Positions 46,198 through 54,741 of a stretch of 64,000 nt of DNA are shown one piece after another. Location of the stretch: contig NZ_JROH01000005.1 in assembly GCF_000786205.1 (NCBI RefSeq), positions 62,001 through 126,000 of the forward strand, in the 5' to 3' direction. The translations under genes and the position numbers were made by a program. Below the pieces are notes generated by a model. It saw only the letters and a list, made by a program, of their open reading frames with translations, made no database searches and was not told the origin of the DNA. Origin of the DNA: Sphingomonas sp. 37zxx. Lineage in GTDB: Bacteria > Pseudomonadota > Alphaproteobacteria > Sphingomonadales > Sphingomonadaceae. Every line of letters starts with the position of its first letter. The first letter of the stretch is position 1.

Positions 46198-47102
46198 CTG
46201 CTCATGGCCGAAGGCGAGATCATCAGGCGATTTCGGCCTGCCCGCTTCGCCGCATATAATGCGGTATCGGCGGCAACGAATAACGCTTCGGCGCTCATGC
46301 GCTCATGGTCTCGACACGACGCCATGCCGGCGGACGCGCTCAGCGCCAGCAGCCCACTGCCCCAGCTGACCGGCAACGATAAATCGCACAATGCGCTCTT
46401 CACTCGCTTCGCGACCGCTTCGGGCGCACCGCGCGCGACGACGGCGAATTCATCGCCGCCGATCCGCGCAACCATCTTTGCATCTGCGAAGGCGGCGCGC
46501 AGGCGATGCGCCACCGCGACCAGACAAGCGTCGCCAGCGGCGTGGCCGAACCGATCATTGGTTGGTTTGAACCCGTCGATGTCCAACAGCACCAACGAGC
46601 CCGCAACGGAATCGCGATCGAGAAAGTCCCGCTGAAACGTGCCGCGACTGGCCAGGCCAGTAAGTGCATCGCAGTCGGCAAGGCGTCGCAACGCCTCCCA
46701 GCGTGTGCGTTCCTCGGTAATATCCTGTTTCAGACCATATAGCTCACCCGCCCCGCCTGGAATATGGCCATATTCCGCACGGATCCTGATCCAGCGGGTT
46801 TCGCCATCGGGCCGGATAATTCGCGCATCCATATTGAAATTACCGCGCCGGGCGATGGCATCGCACCTAAGACGCTCCAGAATGTCCCGCGACTCCTCGT
46901 CGAACCAGGTGACAACCTCGCGTCGATCGAGCGATACATCGCAGGCAACCCCGAACAGGCCATAGACCCCTTCGGTCCACGCCAGACGGTCGTCGGCAAG
47001 ATCGCACCGCCACGCGCCGATCCCGGCAAGGCGGGTGGCACGCGCGAGCAAGGCCCCCTCGTCAGGTGCACGATCCACGATCATTACCGGTTGCGCCAGC
47101 AT
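46167..47102 (-). CDS. PAS-GGDEF diguanylate cyclase
   Basis: This soluble signalling enzyme of about 311 residues makes cyclic di-GMP. A PAS_3-type sensor covers about 22-133 (GIGAWRCDLADDRLAWTEGVYGLFG to LKQDITEER), followed by a GGDEF domain with DALTGLASR, LLDIDGFKPTND and an intact RIGGDEF (about 215-219). The RxxD inhibitory site expected five residues before GGDEF is absent (ADAK in its place), so product inhibition may be lost. ATG 47102 is preferred over TTG 47111. The signal sensed is unknown. Confidence 0.9.
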   Translation of the reverse strand: MLAQPVMIVDRAPDEGALLARATRLAGIGAWRCDLADDRLAWTEGVYGLFGVACDVSLDRREVVTWFDEESRDILERLRCDAIARRGNFNMDARIIRPDGETRWIRIRAEYGHIPGGAGELYGLKQDITEERTRWEALRRLADCDALTGLASRGTFQRDFLDRDSVAGSLVLLDIDGFKPTNDRFGHAAGDACLVAVAHRLRAAFADAKMVARIGGDEFAVVARGAPEAVAKRVKSALCDLSLPVSWGSGLLALSASAGMASCRDHERMSAEALFVAADTALYAAKRAGRNRLMISPSAMSSQFSKGRSIR

Positions 47103-47341
47103 GCTACTCAATGTTCGTTAACCTTGTTGAGAAGCAAGTTGGTAGCTCCATGATGGATGCAGTGCAACATAAGACCGCAAAACTTACGACTGCGTTGCCA
47201 TGCAAGCACGCCCGACCATAAATCGCGCAACGATCGATGCATGTACGTCTTGCGGTTAAACGCCTGCATGATAGAAATGAAAGGGCGAAATCCGGAGACG
47301 GCACTGTTTTTCGATCGGCGGGTTATTGCGTGACGATGTAG

Positions 47342-47360
47342 GGTACAAAAGAAGCGTACC
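47342..47360 (+). promoter_or_regulatory. inverted repeat before the cytochrome c gene
   Basis: GGTAC (47342-47346) and GTACC (47356-47360) flank nine bases. The repeat is about 26 bases before the start codon, next to a TACACTGTATAGG stretch that could hold the -10 box. It is a candidate operator with no known regulator. Confidence 0.35.
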
Positions 47361-47385
47361 ATTTACACTGTATAGGAGCAGGCGA

Positions 47386-47913
47386 ATGAACTTTGGATCG
47401 ATGAAGCGCACAGGTTGGTTATCGTTGGGCGTCGCGACGACTGCCCTGACGCTAGCCGCATGCTCGGGCGGCGGATCAGAGGAAAAAGCGGCAGCCCCGG
47501 CCAACACTACGACCGCTGCTGCACCGGCGGCAGCACCAGCCCCCAAAGCGGCTGCGCCCGCAGCCGACGATACTGCGACGGTAACCGGCGCGACCTTCGC
47601 AAGCTTCACCGGCGACGCCGCCAGCGGCAAGACCGTGTTCCTGCAGTGCCAAGCCTGCCATGCGGTCGAAGCCGGCGTGAACAAGATCGGGCCATCGCTT
47701 GCCGGCATCGTCGGACGCGCCGCCGGCACGGTCGCTGGCTACAGCTACACCCCCGCCAACAAAAATAGCGGCATCACCTGGACCCCCGAAAAGCTGTTCC
47801 AGTATCTGGAAAATCCGCAGCGCGTGGTGCCCGGCACCAAGATGGCGTTCGCCGGCATTCCCGACGAACAGAAGCGCGCCAATGTCATCGCGTATCTCGG
47901 TGAGCTGAAGTAA
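47386..47913 (+). CDS. lipid-anchored class I cytochrome c
   Basis: This 175-residue exported electron carrier has a signal ending in LAAC with Cys26 as lipid attachment, then a 40-residue Ala/Pro/Thr linker that would let the heme domain reach out from the membrane. The heme site is CQACH (88-92) with Met153 (TKMAFAG) as probable sixth ligand. The domain resembles mitochondrial-type c2/cytochrome c552. Lying beside tspO and bchP it could donate electrons to a reaction centre, or serve respiration. An AGGAGCAGGCGA ribosome site precedes ATG 47386. Confidence 0.9.
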   Translation: MNFGSMKRTGWLSLGVATTALTLAACSGGGSEEKAAAPANTTTAAAPAAAPAPKAAAPAADDTATVTGATFASFTGDAASGKTVFLQCQACHAVEAGVNKIGPSLAGIVGRAAGTVAGYSYTPANKNSGITWTPEKLFQYLENPQRVVPGTKMAFAGIPDEQKRANVIAYLGELK

Positions 47914-47929
47914 GTCAGCACCATTGCTG

Positions 47930-47961
47930 AAAGCCGCCCCGAGCGACCGGGGCGGCTTTTT
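47930..47961 (+). terminator. intrinsic terminator of the cytochrome c gene
   Basis: GCCGCCCC (47933-47940) pairs with GGGGCGGC (47949-47956), flanked by AAA on the left and TTTTT on the right. It lies 17 bases after the stop and may also serve the convergent minus-strand genes. Confidence 0.92.
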
Positions 47962-47997
47962 GTACTTGCCGTGCATCAGCTCATTCGATCGGCCCGG

Positions 47998-48240
47998 CTA
48001 CCTGCGCCGCAAATCAAGCAGATGCACCGGAAACGATGCCAGCAGCGGCAGCGCGACCCAGGGCCAGGCAGCGCCGGTCAACGCCCCCCGCGTCGCCAGC
48101 AGCATCAGCGCGCCTGGCAACAGCCGGAAGGCGGCATCGGCCACCCCCCATCCGCCGCGCCAGACCAGCCAGCCGAATTCGAGCGCCAGCACCGCCAGCA
48201 CGACGTCGACCGCATGGCCGCTGGCGAAAAAGGCGTTCAG
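47998..48240 (-). CDS. small hydrophobic membrane protein after tspO
   Basis: This frame of about 80 residues begins with LNAFFASGH and shows two to three hydrophobic stretches (VDVVLAVLALEFGWLVW, LLPGALMLLATRGAL and AWPWVALPLLASFPVH) before a basic LLDLRRR end. It starts exactly where tspO stops: CTG 48240 overlaps the tspO TGA as CTGA, so an unusual start codon or an internal GTG (codon 14 or 17) is needed. The membrane-protein pattern and coupling make it a likely real gene. No family is recognised. Confidence 0.45.
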   Translation of the reverse strand: MNAFFASGHAVDVVLAVLALEFGWLVWRGGWGVADAAFRLLPGALMLLATRGALTGAAWPWVALPLLASFPVHLLDLRRR

Positions 48241-48728
48241 GCGAACGGCCCGTTCAGCCGGACGATTTCCCAGTTCAGCGCGCCAGCCAACACCACCCAA
48301 CCCAGATACGGCAACAGCAACATCCCCGCCGCGCGCGAATGCCGCCAGGCAAAGAGCGTCAGCACGAACACCGAAACCCCGAGCACCACCACTTCGATCG
48401 CGGCCCAGTCGGGTCGCTGGAGGCGGAAGAACAACAAGCTCCACAGGATATTCAGGAATCCGTTGAACGCGAACAGCCCGATCAGCCAATCGCCGGCAGC
48501 GCGATCGGTGATCGCGCGCCACGCGGTGACGCTGCCCAGCGCCGTGGTGGCGAACACCAATGTCCAAGCGATCCCGTACATCGCGTCGGGCGGCGCCCAG
48601 CCGGGCTTTGCCAGCGTGCGATACCATGGCCCCAGATCGGTCATCGTCGCGCCGACGACGGCGACGAACGTTGCAGCGACGGCGGCGATCGCCACCGGGA
48701 ACATACCTGCGCGATTAAGGGTAGTCAT
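48237..48728 (-). CDS. tspO: TspO/MBR family tryptophan-rich sensory protein
   Basis: This membrane protein of 163 residues has five hydrophobic helices. Family marks are WYRTLAKPGWAPPDAMYGIAWTLVF, FNGFLNILWSLLFFRLQRPDWA and PYLGWVVLAGALNWEIVRLN, rich in Trp and Pro. In Rhodobacter TspO sits in the outer membrane, binds porphyrins and modulates photosynthesis gene expression. Here it follows bchP with an ATGA overlap, supporting a porphyrin-linked role. Confidence 0.93.
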   Translation of the reverse strand: MTTLNRAGMFPVAIAAVAATFVAVVGATMTDLGPWYRTLAKPGWAPPDAMYGIAWTLVFATTALGSVTAWRAITDRAAGDWLIGLFAFNGFLNILWSLLFFRLQRPDWAAIEVVVLGVSVFVLTLFAWRHSRAAGMLLLPYLGWVVLAGALNWEIVRLNGPFA

Positions 48729-49909
48729 GTCGCGGACTCCAGCAAGTGGCGCATATCCTTGAAGAAAATACGGACGTGCGCCATCGGATCGGATCGCACC
48801 AGGCGCTTGTGCATATAGGCCTGCCACGTCAGTTTCTGGACGTCGGGATCCTCGCACATCTTCACGAAGCGCTCGCGCCGTTTGTCGTTGCGATACCAGA
48901 AATACTGCATGATCCCCAGGATCCAGAACACCTTGCCATGTTCGCGCATGAAGCGTTTGCGCGCCTGTTTCAGCGCGCTTGCCTTGCCGGTGGTCAAAAA
49001 CGCATCGATCGCGTCGGCGGCGAAGCGGCCGCATGCCATCGCGTAATAAATTCCCTCGCCCGATGCAGGCGCGACCACGCCCGCCGCATCACCCGAAACA
49101 AGGACGTCGCGGCCATTATCCCATCGCTTGAGCGGCTTGAGCGGAATCGGCGCGCCTTCGCAGCGAATGGTCTCACACTCGGCAAGACCGCTGTCGGCGC
49201 GCAACCGGGCGACCGCGTCGCGCAAGGGGAATCCCTTGTTCGCGCTGCCCACACCGATGCTGGCGGTCTCGCCATGCGGGAACACCCAGGCATAGAAATC
49301 GGGCGACAAATGCCCCTGATAGATCACGTCACAGCGGCTGCGATCGAAGCTCGGGTCGCCCGCAGGGGGCGACTTGACGATCTCGTGATAGGCGAACACG
49401 CACGGCGTTCGCTCGCCCTTCAGCGTCGCCTGCGCCACACCCGATCGCGCCCCGTCGGCCCCAATCACACTAGCCGCCCGCACCCGCTGCAGCTGCCCGT
49501 TTCGGCTTTCGCGATAGACCACCACCGCCGCGCCATCTTCGGCACGCTCGATCGTCTCGAACGTCCCCGTCCGCCGATCGGCACCCGCCAGCGCTGCCCG
49601 TGCGCGCAGCCATTCATCGAATGTCTCACGATCGACCAGCCCGACGAAACCGTCGCCGACCGGCATGTCGACGATCTTGCCCGAAGGCGCGACCATCCGC
49701 GCCGTCCGCGCCTTGCCGACCAGCAAATGGTCGGGGATCGCGAAATCCTCGATCGCGCGCGGCGGGATTGCACCACCGCACGGCTTGATCCGCCCGCCCC
49801 GGTCGAGCAGCATCACGCGCCTGCCCAATCGTGCCAGGTCTGTGGCGGCGGTTGCGCCCGATGGGCCGCCGCCGACCACCACCACGTCGTAATCATACGC
49901 CGTCTTCAT
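48725..49909 (-). CDS. bchP: geranylgeranyl diphosphate/bacteriochlorophyll reductase
   Basis: This NADPH- and FAD-dependent reductase of 394 residues reduces the geranylgeranyl tail of bacteriochlorophyll to phytyl. The N-terminal DVVVVGGGPSGATAATDLA is the FAD loop, followed by RIKPCGGAIPPRA, the family's conserved cysteine motif. GDAAGVVAPASGEGIYYAM is the second flavin motif. Its start overlaps the PucC-like gene stop by four bases and its stop overlaps tspO. It acts after BchG at the membrane surface. Confidence 0.95.
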   Translation of the reverse strand: MKTAYDYDVVVVGGGPSGATAATDLARLGRRVMLLDRGGRIKPCGGAIPPRAIEDFAIPDHLLVGKARTARMVAPSGKIVDMPVGDGFVGLVDRETFDEWLRARAALAGADRRTGTFETIERAEDGAAVVVYRESRNGQLQRVRAASVIGADGARSGVAQATLKGERTPCVFAYHEIVKSPPAGDPSFDRSRCDVIYQGHLSPDFYAWVFPHGETASIGVGSANKGFPLRDAVARLRADSGLAECETIRCEGAPIPLKPLKRWDNGRDVLVSGDAAGVVAPASGEGIYYAMACGRFAADAIDAFLTTGKASALKQARKRFMREHGKVFWILGIMQYFWYRNDKRRERFVKMCEDPDVQKLTWQAYMHKRLVRSDPMAHVRIFFKDMRHLLESAT

Positions 49910-51243
49910 CGTGCCAACTCCGCCAGTTCGAGATGCTGTATCGTGGTGGAACGCGCCGTCGCGCCGATCGCCAATGCGGCGGCAACGACAAACAGCGCCG
50001 CCTCGCCCGCAAAGACCAATGCGAATGCCGCAGCGTCATCACGGGTCGCGGCGCGCCCCCAATCGACGCCGACCGCGCCGATCAATCCGCCCAGGCCGAA
50101 GGCGATGGCTTGCGATGCGCCCCATACGCCCATCCGCATGCCCGCGCGGCCATCGCCGGCGGCCCCTGCCAGCGCCATCATCGTGCCGATCGCCGCGACC
50201 GCGAACACGCCATTGGCCATACCCAGCAGCGCCACATTCAGCGCCAGTGGCCAACCCGGTCCTGCCTGCGCCGCCATCGCCAACCCTGCCAGCGCCAGCG
50301 CAGATCCGGCGCATCCGCCGACGATCCAGCGGCGCAATCCCATCGCGCTACGCCCGCCAAAAGCACTGCCGCCGACCCCGACCGCGATCATCCCCGCCAA
50401 TACGCCGCCATGCTGAATGCCCGCCAGGCTGGTCGATTCACCAGGGGAGTAAGCAAATACCAGTCCCGCAAACGGCTCGAGGATCATGTCCTGCATCGAA
50501 TAAGCGAGCATCGAGGCGAAGACGAACAGCGTAAACCGCCGCGCATCGCGATCGGCCAGCATCGCAGCGATCGCTACGCCGAACGACTCCGGTTCGATCC
50601 GCATGAGTGGCGACGTAGCCGCCTCCATCGCGGTCCTGGCCGGCTCGATGCCGCGTACCGCCACCAGCGCGATCACAAACGCCACCAGCGCAATACCGCT
50701 GACGATCATCGCCAGCCGGGGCAAGGAATAGGGATCGAGCAACGCGCCCGCCACGCCGGCGCTGACGATGATCCCTGCGACCATCATGATCCAGGTGATC
50801 GCCGCCGCCGCCGGTCGCCGCTCGGCCGCGACCCGCGTCGCCAGCAGTGCGAGCAACGACGTGCCTGCTGCTCCCACGCCGCCGCCGATCATCGCAAAGG
50901 CCAGGATCGCCATCGCATAGCCGCCCACCCCGCCCTGCGCGAGCAACGCCAGCGAATCGACCGCCAGCACTACCCCCAGCGCCAGCGCGCCCATGCCGCC
51001 GACGATCCAAGGCGTTCGCCGATTGCCGCGATCGGAGCCATGCCCCCACAACGGCCGCGAAAGCTGTACCGCATAGTGAAAGGCAACCAGTCCCGCCGGC
51101 AACGCTGCGGGCAGCGCATATTCGACGACCATCACCCGGTTGAGCAGCGACGTCGCCAGCATCACCATCGCGCCGATCGCGCTTTGCACCAGCCCCAGGC
51201 GAACGATGCCGCCCCAGCCAAGCGGTTTGCCTATAATCCCCAT
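49906..51243 (-). CDS. PucC/BCH2-family membrane transporter of the photosynthesis cluster
   Basis: This 12-helix major-facilitator protein of 445 residues belongs to the PucC family. RLGLVQSAIGAMVMLATSLLNRVMVVEYALPAALPAG at the start and GHGSDRGNRRTPWI after the second helix are family signatures. Members between bchG and bchP are thought to help light-harvesting complex assembly or pigment handling, without a settled substrate. ATG 51243 lies inside the end of bchG (13-base overlap). A second PucC-family gene, lhaA, lies at the right edge of the window. Confidence 0.9.
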   Translation of the reverse strand: MGIIGKPLGWGGIVRLGLVQSAIGAMVMLATSLLNRVMVVEYALPAALPAGLVAFHYAVQLSRPLWGHGSDRGNRRTPWIVGGMGALALGVVLAVDSLALLAQGGVGGYAMAILAFAMIGGGVGAAGTSLLALLATRVAAERRPAAAAITWIMMVAGIIVSAGVAGALLDPYSLPRLAMIVSGIALVAFVIALVAVRGIEPARTAMEAATSPLMRIEPESFGVAIAAMLADRDARRFTLFVFASMLAYSMQDMILEPFAGLVFAYSPGESTSLAGIQHGGVLAGMIAVGVGGSAFGGRSAMGLRRWIVGGCAGSALALAGLAMAAQAGPGWPLALNVALLGMANGVFAVAAIGTMMALAGAAGDGRAGMRMGVWGASQAIAFGLGGLIGAVGVDWGRAATRDDAAAFALVFAGEAALFVVAAALAIGATARSTTIQHLELAELAR

Positions 51244-52139
51244 ACGCCCCCCTGCCCGAACGCGGCGGCGAGCATGCCGAGCACGTACATCGACACGCCG
51301 GTCGCGGCGAACCAAGGGGTCATCGCTTTTGGATCGCGCAGCAGCCGCGCCATCGCCCCGACCTGCCCGATCACCAGCAACGCCACCACGCCGGCGACGA
51401 TCGCATGCTCCCAGCGGAGCAGCAGCGCGACCACCGCCAGTTGCGGCAGCAACATCGTCAGGCACGCCACCCTGGCCGCGCGTCCGATACCCAGCATCGC
51501 CGGCAGCGAACGGACCCCGGTGGCAAGATCGCCCTCCACCGCTTTGAAATCATTGAGTGTCATGATGCCGTGCGCGCCGATGCTATACAGCAGCAGGATC
51601 ACCAGCACCGGCGCATCGGGCAGCGTCCCCGCCATCACCGCAGCCCCGGTGAACCAGGTCAGCCCCTCATAGCTCAGCGCCACAGCGCCCGGCCCCAGGA
51701 TCGCGTTGACCTTCAGCCGCAGCGGCGGTGCGCTATACGCCCAGGCAAGCGCCAACCCTACCAAGGTCGCGACAAATACCCAGGGGCCGGTGACCCATGC
51801 CACCAGCGCAGACACCGCGCTGCCGATCAGCGCGATCGCCAATCCCCATTGCCCGGCGATCCGCCCCGACGGGATCGGCCGTTCGGGCTGGTTGATCGCA
51901 TCGACATGCCGATCGAACCAGTCATTCACCGCCTGGCTGGTGCCGCACACCAGCGGCCCGGTCAGCAGAATGCCGGCAATCAGAAACGGCCAGCGATCAC
52001 CCAGCGGCACGCCCGAGGAAACAACCCCGCAGACAAAGGCCCAGATCGGCGGAAACCAGGTGATCGGCTTGAGCAGTTCGAACACATCGCGCGCCGCCGG
52101 AATGGGAGCACCACGCGAATGAGTCGAAGTTTCGGCCAT
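51231..52139 (-). CDS. bchG: bacteriochlorophyll synthase
   Basis: This membrane prenyltransferase of 302 residues esterifies bacteriochlorophyllide with geranylgeranyl diphosphate. The UbiA-type motif NDWFDRHVD (residues 72-80) followed by INQPERPIPSGR is diagnostic, with further helices and YSAPPLRLK. It is the first gene of the minus-strand unit bchG-pucC-like-bchP-tspO and lies directly after a promoter region with PpsR-like half-sites. Confidence 0.95.
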   Translation of the reverse strand: MAETSTHSRGAPIPAARDVFELLKPITWFPPIWAFVCGVVSSGVPLGDRWPFLIAGILLTGPLVCGTSQAVNDWFDRHVDAINQPERPIPSGRIAGQWGLAIALIGSAVSALVAWVTGPWVFVATLVGLALAWAYSAPPLRLKVNAILGPGAVALSYEGLTWFTGAAVMAGTLPDAPVLVILLLYSIGAHGIMTLNDFKAVEGDLATGVRSLPAMLGIGRAARVACLTMLLPQLAVVALLLRWEHAIVAGVVALLVIGQVGAMARLLRDPKAMTPWFAATGVSMYVLGMLAAAFGQGGVWGL

Positions 52140-52168
52140 GGCATGAGGCTATGCCCGCCAACCGAAAG

Positions 52169-52200
52169 CGTCAAATGAAATTGACACTATTAGCTGTCAA
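52169..52200 (-). promoter_or_regulatory. bchG promoter with composite PpsR-like site
   Basis: On the minus strand TTGACA (52200-52195) is followed after 17 bases by CATTTG, a possible -35/-10 pair with a start point about 26 bases before bchG. CGTC-N10-GACA (52169-52186) is one base from the PpsR/CrtJ consensus TGTC-N10-GACA and covers the -10. A third half-site (TGTCAA, 52195-52200) coincides with the -35. Confidence 0.7.
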
Positions 52201-52223
52201 GTAAGACCGTGTCAGCGCAGAAG

Positions 52224-53657
52224 CTATTGCGGTTCGCTCGTCAAACTGCCCAGGCCGTGGCGATGCAGCTTGGAATAGAGGCTCTGGCGACTGACCCCCA
52301 GAATCTCCGCCGCCGAAGCGCGATTATCCGATGTGTGCGCCAGCGCCGCCTCGATGCACAATCGTTCGATCAGGTCGGTGCTCTCGCGCACGATTTCCTT
52401 AAGCGACATGCGGCCAACCAGCTCGGTCAACTGCTCGACCGAACGCGGTACTTCGCGTCCCGGCTGGGCGGTGTCGACCACCCGACGCGCCAGCGTGCGG
52501 ATGGTGAAGCCGAAATGCATCGACCCATCGGTTCCGGGAACCGCGACCCCCGAAAGCTCGACTTCTTCCTCGCCGCCTGAACTGCCGCGCATGATCGTTG
52601 CGACATTGCGGACGGTGCCATGCTCGCGCAACTGGGTTTCGATCACTTCAAGGTCGATACCAGGACGCCCGAGCCACTCGCCAAGTGCCCCCCCCGTCAT
52701 TCGATCGAGCACCGGCAATTCGGCCAGCTCCAGGAACGACGCATTGGCGGTCAGCACCCGCATATCGGCATCGGCCAGCACGAACGCATCGGGCAACGCA
52801 TCGACGACATCGCGCAACGGCAACGATTCGTCGGAAACTTGCGCCCCGACAGCAGTCGGTTCGATCCTCAGCAGCAGCAGGGCGGCTCGCTCCTGGCGAA
52901 ATAGCGTCGCCACGAACCTCCCCTCCCCGATACCCTTGCGCAGCATCAATACCTCGGTCGGCGGGGTCACGGCAACGGCTGCCGCCCCGAGATAGGCAAC
53001 CAATCGCTCACGATCAGCGGCCTCGACCAACATCGTCGCCGGCTGGTCGACCAGTGCGCCGGGCTTGGCATCGACCAGTCGATGCGCGGCGACATTGGCT
53101 TCGCGGATGCGGCGAGTCGCGGCGTCGATGACCAGCACCGCCTCGCGCCCCATGTCGAACAACAGCCGGTATCGCGCCTCGACCTGGCGCAGCCGGATAT
53201 AATCGCGTTCGAGCGATTGCTGCGCCTGGATCAGTCGCTGCTGAGTCGCTGCCTGCGCGCGCATGTCGCGCCCGATCGCGACGACACGGCCATCCTTGCC
53301 CAATGCCATCGCCAGATAGCGCACCGGCACTTCGCCATTGTCGGTCGTCTGGTTCACCTGACGCCACCGCGCCGGTCGCCCAGCGATCGCATCCGCCAGC
53401 ATTTCGTCGATCTTGGGAAGGCTGTCGCGAGTCACGGTATCGCGCCAGTCGCGGCCCGCCCAGGTGCCAAAGCCCAGCACCACCAGGTCACGCTCGGCTA
53501 CCGCAATGTCAAGGATGGTCCCCGCGCTGTCGAGCACCAGCGAAACATCGCCGGCAGCCGCCAGCATCTGCGCCGCTGCATTCGAATCGAGCAGCCCCGG
53601 ATAGTGATCCGGCTGCGAAAAGCCGCTAGGGCCGGCAGGGGCGGGATGCCTGGTCAT
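52224..53657 (-). CDS. ppsR: photosynthesis gene repressor PpsR/CrtJ
   Basis: This transcription factor of 477 residues has three PAS-like regions (roughly 30-130, 155-265 and 275-385), a linker helix, and a C-terminal Fis-type helix-turn-helix ending NRASAAEILGVSRQSLYSKLHRHGL. It represses bch, crt and light-harvesting genes by binding TGTC-N10-GACA. Only one cysteine exists in the whole protein (Cys434, in LCIEAAL just before the HTH). ATG 53657 begins MTRHPAPAGP; upstream in-frame sequence is antisense or within aerR. Confidence 0.93.
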   Translation of the reverse strand: MTRHPAPAGPSGFSQPDHYPGLLDSNAAAQMLAAAGDVSLVLDSAGTILDIAVAERDLVVLGFGTWAGRDWRDTVTRDSLPKIDEMLADAIAGRPARWRQVNQTTDNGEVPVRYLAMALGKDGRVVAIGRDMRAQAATQQRLIQAQQSLERDYIRLRQVEARYRLLFDMGREAVLVIDAATRRIREANVAAHRLVDAKPGALVDQPATMLVEAADRERLVAYLGAAAVAVTPPTEVLMLRKGIGEGRFVATLFRQERAALLLLRIEPTAVGAQVSDESLPLRDVVDALPDAFVLADADMRVLTANASFLELAELPVLDRMTGGALGEWLGRPGIDLEVIETQLREHGTVRNVATIMRGSSGGEEEVELSGVAVPGTDGSMHFGFTIRTLARRVVDTAQPGREVPRSVEQLTELVGRMSLKEIVRESTDLIERLCIEAALAHTSDNRASAAEILGVSRQSLYSKLHRHGLGSLTSEPQ

Positions 53658-53698
53658 CGACGATCCGCAACGCTCCGGATATAAGAGGAAAATGGCCT

Positions 53699-54592
53699 TC
53701 AGCCCCCGAAGACCGACGCAACGGCTTGCACCATTGCATCGGCAACTTCCAAGGCTGCCCGCGCGTCGGGCGCGGTTCCATCGGCACCGACATCGTCGAC
53801 AAGCGCCGGATTCTCGAGAAATGCCGCCCCCCCGACCAGCACCCGAAGATGCGGATTGCGCGAGACACTGCGCATCGCGAGAATAACCGATGGCAGAGCG
53901 CCGATATGGCACTCGCTGCCCCCGGTCAATCCGGCAATATCAAACCAGCTGCTCGACAGCCGTTCACACAACATCGCCGCGGTGCTCTCAATCAGCCGGT
54001 CGGTGTCCCATCCGGCGCGGGAAAAGACCTGTTCGATCACCAGCGGGCCGAAACTATGTTGGTCGCCGGGCACCACCGCAAACAGCGCACGGCGCACGTC
54101 GTTCGAGCGGCGCCCGGCCGAAGGCACGCGCGCGGCAAGTTCATGCACCACTTCCTGCAACCGCCACAGCCCCATCGTCACATCAACGAAATCGCAGCGA
54201 TCGTCTTTCCAATATTCGCCCAGCGTCCGCGCCGCCGGGGCAAGCAGATCGAGCAGCAGCGCCTCCGCCGTCAGGCCGCGTGCCAGCATCGTTTCCACCA
54301 GCGCCAATAATTCATCGGCCTCGACCTGCAGCGTCAATGGCGTGAAGGCCTCAACCTCGTCGGGGGAGATGACCGGCATTTCTACCGGAATCGCTTGCCC
54401 GGCGCTGCGATGGCGCGCGCCCATCAGTCGGGGAATCACTTCGCATTCGATCAGCGCCGATAGCGCCACCGGGTCAGCGCGCTGATGCAAATATTGCGGA
54501 GGACGTCGCATGCCCGACATCAATCGCTGCCCGCCGCGCTCCCGATGAACCATGGCTGGATTGGCCTGGTTGGAAGGATAAGTCGATGCCAT
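53699..54592 (-). CDS. ppaA: B12-binding antirepressor AerR/PpaA-like
   Basis: This soluble regulator of 297 residues has a B12-binding fold. A helical cap includes LGEYWKDDRCDFVDVTMGLWRLQ, and the domain carries a D-x-H-x-x-G motif in PGDQHSFG (Asp177, His179, Gly182) plus a late LVGGAAF. AerR/PpaA proteins bind cobalamin in the light and remove CrtJ/PpsR from promoters. ATG 54592 is preferred for its AGGAG ribosome site nine bases upstream; ATG 54622 would add ten residues. It sits 41 bases before ppsR and is probably co-transcribed. Confidence 0.9.
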   Translation of the reverse strand: MASTYPSNQANPAMVHRERGGQRLMSGMRRPPQYLHQRADPVALSALIECEVIPRLMGARHRSAGQAIPVEMPVISPDEVEAFTPLTLQVEADELLALVETMLARGLTAEALLLDLLAPAARTLGEYWKDDRCDFVDVTMGLWRLQEVVHELAARVPSAGRRSNDVRRALFAVVPGDQHSFGPLVIEQVFSRAGWDTDRLIESTAAMLCERLSSSWFDIAGLTGGSECHIGALPSVILAMRSVSRNPHLRVLVGGAAFLENPALVDDVGADGTAPDARAALEVADAMVQAVASVFGG

Positions 54593-54741
54593 CCGCGTGG
54601 TCTCCTGTCCCCATCGAAGCATATACGATGCTACCGACGTCCCACTTTTGGGTCCGTCGACATCCCCGATGCTATGCCTGTTGCCCGCACATCACAACCC
54701 GCCAAACGTGCTGCGGCGCAACACTTGTAAAAATAATTGGA

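Noticed and set aside
47108..47362. Small minus-strand frame upstream of the diguanylate cyclase
   Set aside because: No ribosome site, mixed composition unlike neighbours and no domain; likely non-coding leader region.
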